DNA from: JAGNZR01 sp051646055
GTDB lineage: Bacteria > Fusobacteriota > Fusobacteriia > Fusobacteriales > Fusobacteriaceae
Assembly: GCA_051646055.1 (NCBI GenBank)
Contig: JBOFCM010000073.1
Span: forward strand, 1-11,965
Direction of reading: 5' to 3'
Length of the DNA stretch: 11,965 nt
The notes below the pieces were generated by a model. It made no database searches. It worked only from the letters and a program-made list of their open reading frames with translations, and was not told the origin of the DNA. Within the stretch, counting starts at the first letter, position 1. Each line of letters opens with the position of its first letter. Shown here in pieces: positions 7,951 to 11,965 of this stretch. Position numbers and translations under genes: made by a program.

Positions 7951-7961
7951 AGGAGTGTTGT

Positions 7962-8558
7962 ATGATAAAATTAGATGCCATCGGAAAAACATGCCCCCTT
8001 CCGATTATTATGCTTAAAAATGCACTGAAAGATATCACTGAGGGAGAAGTTGAACTTCTTGTGGATAATGAAATATCTGTTCAGAATATTGAGAAATTCT
8101 GTAAAGAGCTTGGTTTTTCCTACTCTTTCCAGGAAAAAGATGGAATTTTTTCTTTTCATATTATCAAAAAAATTACAGTAGCAGAAACTCCAGTTTTTGA
8201 AGGTATGCTTCCTGCTTCTGATAATTCATATTGTGTCGTTGTAGATTCTGATGAGATGGGAAAAGGAGATACCGCTCTAGGAAAAACTCTTATAAAAGGC
8301 TTTATCTATACTCTCACAGAGATGGAGAACCTTCCTAAAGCTGTTATATTCTACAATAAAGGAGTTTTTCTTGCTTCTGAAGGATGTGAAACCGAAGAGG
8401 ATCTGAAGAAACTTCAAAATATGGGAGTTGAAATTCTTTCATGTGGTGCCTGTGTAAATTTCTATAATCTTGCGGATAAAGTCAAGGTTGGAATCATCAC
8501 CAACATGTATAACATTATCAATACCCAAACAAAATATGGGAAGGTTATAAAGCCATGA
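7962..8558 (+). CDS. yedF: Selenium metabolism protein YedF (TusA-like + DsrE-like domains)
   Basis: A 198-residue two-domain protein. Residues 1-70 form a TusA/SirA-like fold, with the family cysteine C11 in the CPLP motif of LDAIGKTCPLPIIMLKNAL. Residues from about 88 to 198 form a DsrE/YchN-like domain, with C142 and the pair C161/C164 in EILSCGACVNFYN. This arrangement matches the YedF family that accompanies selenium genes. TusA-like proteins carry persulfide sulfur on the CPxP cysteine, and a similar selenium role is suspected but not established. The ATG sits behind GAGGAG, 11 bases after selB. The last four bases overlap the next ATG (ATGA), so the next gene is translationally coupled. 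Confidence 0.92.
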   Translation: MIKLDAIGKTCPLPIIMLKNALKDITEGEVELLVDNEISVQNIEKFCKELGFSYSFQEKDGIFSFHIIKKITVAETPVFEGMLPASDNSYCVVVDSDEMGKGDTALGKTLIKGFIYTLTEMENLPKAVIFYNKGVFLASEGCETEEDLKKLQNMGVEILSCGACVNFYNLADKVKVGIITNMYNIINTQTKYGKVIKP

Positions 8559-8824
8559 TAACTGAATTTTTTATTCTTCTTGCTGCTGACTCAACAAGTC
8601 AAGTTATACAGAGTGAAGTCCTCCTCAAAGATGGAGAAGTACCATGCAGGGTTATTCCTCTTCCTTCAGAAATTAAGGCCAGTTGCGGATTATCTATCAA
8701 GCTTCAAAAAGAGGATCTGGAAAGAGCCCTGGATATCTTAAAAGCTAAAAATATCCATATGGAAATTTATGAGGTAGAAAAAAAAGGTCTCAAGAAAAAG
8801 ATTGACTTTTTGACCTCATTTTGA
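8555..8824 (+). CDS. DUF3343 protein, putative Se/S carrier-like
   Basis: An 89-residue protein matching the small DUF3343 family, which is annotated as a putative selenium/sulfur carrier because of its link to yedF and selenium genes. The family mark is the PLPSEIKASCGLSIKL stretch (36-51), with the conserved Cys-Gly at C44-G45 and a second cysteine at C31. The fold is ferredoxin-like, judging by the alternating strands and helices (inference). It overlaps the end of yedF by four bases (ATGA) and has no strong ribosome site, so it probably relies on reinitiation. Its last 20 or so bases also hold the predicted tRNA-Sec promoter. The biochemical role is unproven. Confidence 0.88.
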   Translation: MITEFFILLAADSTSQVIQSEVLLKDGEVPCRVIPLPSEIKASCGLSIKLQKEDLERALDILKAKNIHMEIYEVEKKGLKKKIDFLTSF

Positions 8825-8830
8825 TAAAAT
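8802..8830 (+). promoter_or_regulatory. Predicted promoter of the tRNA-Sec gene
   Basis: TTGACT at 8802-8807 and TAAAAT at 8825-8830 are 17 bases apart; both match consensus at five of six positions. Transcription should begin near 8837, about 5 bases before the tRNA. The -35 and spacer lie inside the end of the DUF3343 reading frame. Confidence 0.7.
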
Positions 8831-8841
8831 ATACTGGTAAT

Positions 8842-8935
8842 GGAAGCGGATGGGTAACTGGTGTTCCCTCCAGTCTTCAAAACTGCGCAAGCGGCTCTGG
8901 CCGTTGGTAGGTTCGATTCCTACACGCTTCCGCCA
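8842..8935 (+). tRNA. selC: tRNA-Sec (anticodon UCA)
   Basis: Selenocysteine tRNA, 94 bases with encoded CCA. The acceptor GGAAGCG (8842-8848) pairs fully with CGCTTCC (8925-8931), then discriminator G and CCA. The anticodon loop CTTCAAA (8875-8881) carries TCA at 8877-8879 and is held by CAGT/ACTG. The D arm can form the long six-pair stem typical of tRNA-Sec (GGG, a bulged T, AAC pairing with GTTCCC, loop TGGT). The long variable arm is a stem at 8890-8895/8900-8905 with loop TCTG. The T arm is GTAGG/CCTAC around TTCGATT. The eighth acceptor pair would be G8849 with A8924, a mismatch. It lies 17 bases after the DUF3343 gene and is the acceptor for SelA and ligand for SelB. Confidence 0.96.
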
Positions 8936-8946
8936 AATATGATTTT

Positions 8947-8980
8947 AACTGCCACATTATTTGTGGCAGTTTTTTATTTT
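8947..8980 (+). terminator. Strong intrinsic terminator after tRNA-Sec
   Basis: AACTGCCAC (8947-8955) pairs perfectly over nine bases with GTGGCAGTT (8963-8971), followed by TTTT, A and TTTT. It ends the selenium cluster. On the opposite strand the hairpin is followed by only a poor T tract, so it would stop the convergent gene weakly if at all. Confidence 0.93.
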
Positions 8981-8987
8981 AAGATTA

Positions 8988-9302
8988 CTATTTCCCCCAT
9001 TTTTTCAAAAGAGATTTCTCAATTTCCCTTCTTTTGCTCTCCTCTTCCAAAAATTTTTTTATATCATAACCACAATAATGGCATTTTTCCCAATTTTTTC
9101 TGTTCTTTTTTCCACAATGGGGACAGTATACTCCCTCATACCCCAAAATTAAAAGTGCTATTCCGCTTATTACAGGAACCAAAAAAGCTATTACAGTCCA
9201 AATTAAAAAATTTCTGTCAAAATATTTTTTTGCCACATATCCTATGAACAATGCTAGAAAAAAATGACTTGTTAAAATATACATGCCTAAATTTCCTCCC
9301 AT
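8988..9302 (-). CDS. Small membrane protein with C-terminal zinc ribbon
   Basis: A 104-residue protein of no family I can name. Two hydrophobic segments (about 8-23 and 32-53) should form a membrane hairpin. They are followed by a zinc ribbon, CPHC (C60, C63) and CHYC (C74, C77), and a strongly charged helical tail (about 82-104) rich in Lys, Glu and Arg. The pattern suggests a membrane anchor with a cytoplasmic zinc finger and tail. The start at 9302 is chosen because GGAGG lies 5 bases upstream; a second ATG at residue 7 also has a GGAGG-like site, so either could be used. It is convergent with tRNA-Sec and divergent from mnmA. Function unknown. Confidence 0.85.
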   Translation of the reverse strand: MGGNLGMYILTSHFFLALFIGYVAKKYFDRNFLIWTVIAFLVPVISGIALLILGYEGVYCPHCGKKNRKNWEKCHYCGYDIKKFLEEESKRREIEKSLLKKWGK

Positions 9303-9324
9303 TTAAACCTCCATATTAGTTCTT

Positions 9325-9353
9325 ATTATATTTTACCCAATTCCCTTGAAATT
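9325..9353 (-). promoter_or_regulatory. Candidate promoter of the zinc-ribbon gene
   Basis: A perfect TATAAT lies on the minus strand (complement of 9325-9330), about 23 bases before the ATG at 9302. The -35 position gives only AATTTC, or TTTCAA at short spacing, so the match is one-sided. It overlaps the mnmA -35 region. Confidence 0.4.
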
Positions 9354-9374
9354 TTCTATAGAATCGGTTAGAAT
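9346..9374 (+). promoter_or_regulatory. Predicted promoter of mnmA
   Basis: TTGAAA (9346-9351) and TAGAAT (9369-9374) are separated by 17 bases. Transcription should start near 9381, about 22 bases before the mnmA ATG. Confidence 0.7.
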
Positions 9375-9402
9375 ATGAAGAAAAAATAAATTGGAGTGAT
9401 TT

Positions 9403-10449
9403 ATGTCAGAAAATAAAAAAGTTGTAATCGGTATGAGTGGGGGAGTCGATTCATCCACTTCAGCATATCTTTTAAAAAACCAGGGATTTCAGGTCTACGG
9501 TGTAACCCTAACTTTTGATCCCGAATCTAAAAATGAGGATTTTGAAGATGCAAAAAAAATCTGCGAAAAATTAGATATTGAACATAGAGTTATCAATATG
9601 TCTGCAGAATTCAATAGCTATGTTGTCGATAATTTTATAGAGGAATATTCCAAGGGATCTACTCCTTCTCCTTGTGTGGTCTGTGATGAAAAAGTTAAAT
9701 TTCATCTGCTTTTCAAAGTAGCTGATGAGATTGGAGCCCAGTATGTAGCCACAGGGCATTATGCCAAAGTAGAAAAAATCCAGGAATTCCACAATCCTTC
9801 TCTTCTTAAAATGTGTGCAGATAGAAAAAAGGATCAGAGCTATATGCTCTATAGGCTCAAACCTTCTCAGCTAGAGCGGATTCTTTTCCCTCTGAGAGAT
9901 CTGGAAAAATTTCAGGTAAGAGAGATTGCTAGGCACATTGGATTGGAGGTTCATGACAAGAAGGATAGTCAGGGAATCTGTTTTGCTAAAGAGGGATATA
10001 TTCCCTTTCTCCAAAACAGATTGGGGGACAAGATAAAAAAAGGGAATTTCATCTTAAAAGATGGCACTGTCCTAGGACAGCATCAGGGCTATCAGCTCTA
10101 TACTCTAGGCCAGAGAAGAGGGTTGGGAATTACACTCTCTAGAGCATATTTCATAACAAATATTGATCCCATTAAAAATGAGATTACCTTGGGAGAATAT
10201 GGTGATCTTATGAGAGATAGGGTTGAACTTCTGGACTTCACCTTGAATATATCCGTAGAGCAGATATCAGATCTGACTCTTATTGGAAGACCCCGTTTTT
10301 CTAGTCAGGGATTTCCAGGTAAATTAGAATTTTTTCAAAATAAAGTTTTTTTCAGATATCTTATGCCCAATCCTCAAAATGCTCCTGGGCAACATCTAGT
10401 TCTATATTATAAAGATTTTGTTTTGGGCGGCGGTAAAATATCTCTTTAA
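9403..10449 (+). CDS. mnmA: tRNA-specific 2-thiouridylase MnmA (CxxC type)
   Basis: MnmA puts sulfur on U34 of tRNA-Lys, -Glu and -Gln, using ATP to activate the base. The 348 residues are slightly short for the family. The PP-loop ATPase motif GMSGGVDSSTSAYLL is at 10-24. C94 in SPCVVCDEKVKF aligns with the first catalytic cysteine of E. coli, and C193 in DSQGICF aligns with the second. The extra C91 makes a CxxC motif where E. coli has DxxC; MnmA proteins with CxxC plus the third cysteine are the type reported to need an Fe-S cluster, so this is predicted here. The ATG has TTGGAG upstream and its own promoter. It is divergent from the zinc-ribbon gene and convergent with the diguanylate cyclase. 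Identification is secure. Confidence 0.96.
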   Translation: MSENKKVVIGMSGGVDSSTSAYLLKNQGFQVYGVTLTFDPESKNEDFEDAKKICEKLDIEHRVINMSAEFNSYVVDNFIEEYSKGSTPSPCVVCDEKVKFHLLFKVADEIGAQYVATGHYAKVEKIQEFHNPSLLKMCADRKKDQSYMLYRLKPSQLERILFPLRDLEKFQVREIARHIGLEVHDKKDSQGICFAKEGYIPFLQNRLGDKIKKGNFILKDGTVLGQHQGYQLYTLGQRRGLGITLSRAYFITNIDPIKNEITLGEYGDLMRDRVELLDFTLNISVEQISDLTLIGRPRFSSQGFPGKLEFFQNKVFFRYLMPNPQNAPGQHLVLYYKDFVLGGGKISL

Positions 10450-10475
10450 AAAAAAGAGAGGGGATCCCCCTCTCT
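10448..10475 (-). terminator. Intrinsic terminator of the diguanylate cyclase gene
   Basis: On the minus strand AGAGAGGGG and CCCCTCTCT (positions 10475-10467 and 10463-10455) form nine pairs around a 3-base loop, followed by a run of T (complement of the A run from 10454 down to 10448). It starts one base from the cyclase stop codon, and its T tract overlaps the mnmA stop codon TAA (10447-10449). Confidence 0.9.
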
Positions 10476-11742
10476 AGCTATAATATGACAGGGTATTTTT
10501 ACCCTGTTTTTTTGATTTGTACATGGCCTTATCTGCACGGATATAGAGTTCCCTAAGATTTGAGATCTCCTCTTTTTTAGTTGCAATTCCTACACTGATT
10601 GTTATTTTCAGTCCTTCCAATTCCAGTTCATTGACTTCCTGTATCAATCTTTTCCCAATCTGTCCAGCAATTGACGATGTTGCATTCAGAAGAAGTATAA
10701 TCTCATCTCCGCCCACTCTTACAGCATAATCTTTTTTCCTTATATTTCTTTTAATAATTTTAGAGAGTTCCTGTAAAACTCTATCTCCAAAATGATGTCC
10801 ATGATTATCATTGATAATTTTAAAATTATCAATATCTATAATAATAATAGAAAAGTCATCTTCCTCTCTCTCTGAATCCATAAAAATCTCATCAGCTCTT
10901 TCCTCATAAAAATTTCTATTATACAGTTCTGTTAAGGAGTCAGTATATATTCTTTTTTGATAGTTATGCTCTCTTTTTCTCTCTTCGGTAATATTTTTTA
11001 TAATTCCAAAAACCCCATATTTCCCTCTAGCTATCTCAACTTTTCCTTTAAGAGTATGATACCATTTTCCGTCCGTATACTCTTCACTTGAAAAATCTCC
11101 GTTTTCCAGCGCATATCTACTGTTTTGTCTGCACAGTTCTGCCATTTCAGGAGGTACTAGTTCATAATCACTTTTTCCAATTACCTCTTCTTTTCTTTTT
11201 CCTACAGCCCGTAAAAGTGCATTATTCGCATAGAGATAATTGAGATTCTCATCCACTACACATACCTGATCTTGGAGATTATCCAAGACTCTCTCTAATT
11301 TTTGATTCCACATCCCCATTTTTTCAGACAGCATAATAAGACTCTCTTCTTTTTCTGCATTTTGAATTTCTATTACAAGATATTGTTTTCCTGTAAAATA
11401 CATCTTGTAACCTTTCAGCTTGAATCGGACAGTCTCTCCATCTGTTCTTATTAATGTAAAGATTTCAGCTCCCTGTTCGCTGTCATGCTTTCCATCTCTT
11501 ATACTCAGCAGTTTTTGCCTTAAAGAACATCTTGAACAGTCTTCTGTCTCTCCGCAATTTATATCATCTCCAAGGGTCTTTATGCAAGAAAAAGCATTTC
11601 CACATATTTCCCCTCTGTAATCGTTGTCGCTGCAACTATTCTTCATTATCTCCTCAATATAACGATTAGCATACTGAACTCTCATATCTTGGTCCAATAT
11701 GACAATCCCGTAGGATAAATTTTCAACCAGCCTTTTATACAC
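10474..11742 (-). CDS. PAS-PAS-GGDEF diguanylate cyclase with cysteine-rich PAS domain
   Basis: A 422-residue soluble signalling protein predicted to make cyclic di-GMP from two GTP. PAS domain 1 (about 1-125) contains six cysteines, C37, C47, C53, C63, C69 and C72, in a C-G...C...CG...C..C pattern that suggests a metal, Fe-S or redox site. PAS domain 2 (about 150-255) is ordinary. The GGDEF domain (about 262-420) has the metal aspartate D303 in IIDIDNFK, DNHGHHFGD and GGDEI at 344-348, where the usual final Phe is Ile. RKKD at 335-338 is an intact inhibitory I-site (RxxD). No membrane segment is seen, so it senses a cytoplasmic signal. The start is GTG at 11742 because AGGGGG lies 6 bases upstream and no in-frame ATG fits. 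Ligand and output are unknown. Confidence 0.92.
   Translation of the reverse strand: MYKRLVENLSYGIVILDQDMRVQYANRYIEEIMKNSCSDNDYRGEICGNAFSCIKTLGDDINCGETEDCSRCSLRQKLLSIRDGKHDSEQGAEIFTLIRTDGETVRFKLKGYKMYFTGKQYLVIEIQNAEKEESLIMLSEKMGMWNQKLERVLDNLQDQVCVVDENLNYLYANNALLRAVGKRKEEVIGKSDYELVPPEMAELCRQNSRYALENGDFSSEEYTDGKWYHTLKGKVEIARGKYGVFGIIKNITEERKREHNYQKRIYTDSLTELYNRNFYEERADEIFMDSEREEDDFSIIIIDIDNFKIINDNHGHHFGDRVLQELSKIIKRNIRKKDYAVRVGGDEIILLLNATSSIAGQIGKRLIQEVNELELEGLKITISVGIATKKEEISNLRELYIRADKAMYKSKKQGKNTLSYYS
10488..10513 (+). terminator. Intrinsic terminator of mnmA, inside the cyclase coding end
   Basis: ACAGGGTA (10488-10495) pairs perfectly over eight bases with TACCCTGT (10500-10507) around a TTTT loop, followed by six more T (10508-10513). 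It lies on the plus strand, 39 bases after the mnmA stop, within the last codons of the convergent cyclase gene. Confidence 0.88.
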
Positions 11743-11754
11743 ATCACACCCCCT
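11740..11754 (-). promoter_or_regulatory. Ribosome site that fixes the GTG start of the cyclase
   Basis: AGGGGG (complement of 11749-11754) is followed after six bases by GTG at 11742-11740. The nearby ATG (11744-11742) is in another frame, so GTG is the likely start. Confidence 0.75.
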
Positions 11755-11784
11755 ATTATGTAATTTTATAAATTCTCATATTTT

Positions 11785-11813
11785 ATTTTAACATGTTTTT
11801 TTTTCTAAAACAA
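11785..11813 (-). promoter_or_regulatory. Candidate promoter of the cyclase gene
   Basis: On the minus strand, TTGTTT (complement of 11808-11813) and TAAAAT (complement of 11785-11790) are 17 bases apart, with A-rich DNA upstream that could serve as an UP element. Transcription would begin near 11778, giving a leader of about 35 bases. Confidence 0.5.
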
Positions 11814-11825
11814 TAAAAAAATATT

Positions 11826-11852
11826 AAAAAAAAAGAACTCAGAAGAGTCCTT
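11826..11852 (-). terminator. Intrinsic terminator after the tRNA genes
   Basis: On the minus strand AAGGACTC (11852-11845) pairs with GAGTTCTT (11840-11833) over eight pairs, one G-U, around a TTCT loop, followed by seven T (11832-11826). It lies 11 bases after the tRNA-Leu 3' end. Confidence 0.88.
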
Positions 11853-11863
11853 AAAATTTCAAA

Positions 11864-11946
11864 TGGTGCGAGAGAAGGGACTTGAACCCTTACGTCGAAA
11901 CGCCAGATCCTAAGTCTGGTGCGTCTGCCAATTCCGCCACCCTCGC
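11864..11946 (-). tRNA. tRNA-Leu (anticodon UAG)
   Basis: An 83-base tRNA with encoded CCA on the minus strand. The acceptor GCGAGGG pairs with CTCTCGC (one G-U). The D arm starts GCGGAATTGGCAGACGC. The anticodon stem CCAGA/TCTGG holds loop CTTAGGA with anticodon TAG. The variable arm is CGT-TTCG-ACG-T, and the T arm is AAGGG/CCCTT around TTCAAGT. The class II variable arm and discriminator A fit tRNA-Leu. It reads CUA and other CUN leucine codons. Confidence 0.97.
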
Positions 11947-11953
11947 AATTTAG

Positions 11954-11965
11954 TGGTGCCTCGTG
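11954..11965 (-). tRNA. 3' tip of another tRNA gene, cut by window edge
   Basis: The minus strand reads CACGAGGCACCA up to the edge, which looks like the 3' acceptor strand, discriminator A and CCA of a tRNA, 7 bases before tRNA-Leu. The matching 5' end would begin GCCTCGT. Its identity cannot be seen; it suggests a tRNA cluster transcribed leftward. Confidence 0.6.

Noticed and set aside
8861..9247. Plus-strand open frame of 128 codons
   Set aside because: It begins inside tRNA-Sec, runs through the terminator and is otherwise antisense to the zinc-ribbon gene.
1..11965. CRISPR arrays, insertion sequences, phage genes or attachment sites
   Set aside because: No repeated spacer pattern, transposase, integrase or flanking direct repeats were seen; the tRNA genes at the right edge show no duplicated 3' end next to an integrase within the window.

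Overview
The window is AT-rich bacterial DNA with strong GGAGG-type ribosome sites, short intergenic gaps, clear intrinsic terminators and CCA-encoding tRNA genes. Codon use, the AroB-Ppx fusion and the tRNA set suggest an anaerobic member of the Fusobacteriota (Ilyobacter/Propionigenium/Cetobacterium-like). That placement is inference; nothing in the window proves it. The organism decodes UGA as selenocysteine (Sec), because almost the whole Sec machinery is here.

Layout. (1) 1-810, minus strand: the HtpX membrane zinc protease, with its last few residues beyond the left edge. It is divergent from (2) a plus-strand operon at 900-3480: an AroB-Ppx/GppA fusion, an acylphosphatase and an unrecognised 92-residue protein, closed by a terminator at 3499-3522. 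(3) 3599-8980, plus strand: a selenium cluster of selD (itself containing an in-frame UGA at codon 13), selA, selB, yedF, a DUF3343 gene and the tRNA-Sec gene, closed by a strong terminator. (4) 8988-9302, minus: a small two-helix membrane protein with a zinc ribbon. It is divergent from (5) mnmA (9403-10449, plus), the tRNA 2-thiouridylase. (6) 10474-11742, minus: a soluble PAS-PAS-GGDEF diguanylate cyclase with a cysteine-rich first PAS domain. (7) Right edge, minus: tRNA-Leu(UAG) and the 3' tip of another tRNA.

How the genes work together. SelD makes selenophosphate. SelA uses it to turn Ser-tRNA(Sec) into Sec-tRNA(Sec), and SelB carries that tRNA to UGA codons followed by a SECIS hairpin. 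YedF and the DUF3343 protein are small cysteine-containing proteins that accompany selenium genes and may carry or deliver Se or S. Because SelD carries Sec at its catalytic position, the pathway needs its own product to make its first enzyme. tRNA-Sec appears to have its own promoter inside the end of the DUF3343 gene, so its supply need not depend on the long operon transcript. MnmA makes the 2-thiouridine that some bacteria convert to 2-selenouridine using selenophosphate, but no selenouridine synthase gene is in the window, so that link is only suggestive.

I see no transposon, phage, CRISPR array or other sign of recent mobility. The most notable items are the recoded selD, the AroB-Ppx fusion, the tRNA-Sec gene with its private promoter and an unusual acceptor stem, the face-to-face extended -10 promoters between htpX and aroB, and the interlocked terminators between mnmA and the diguanylate cyclase.
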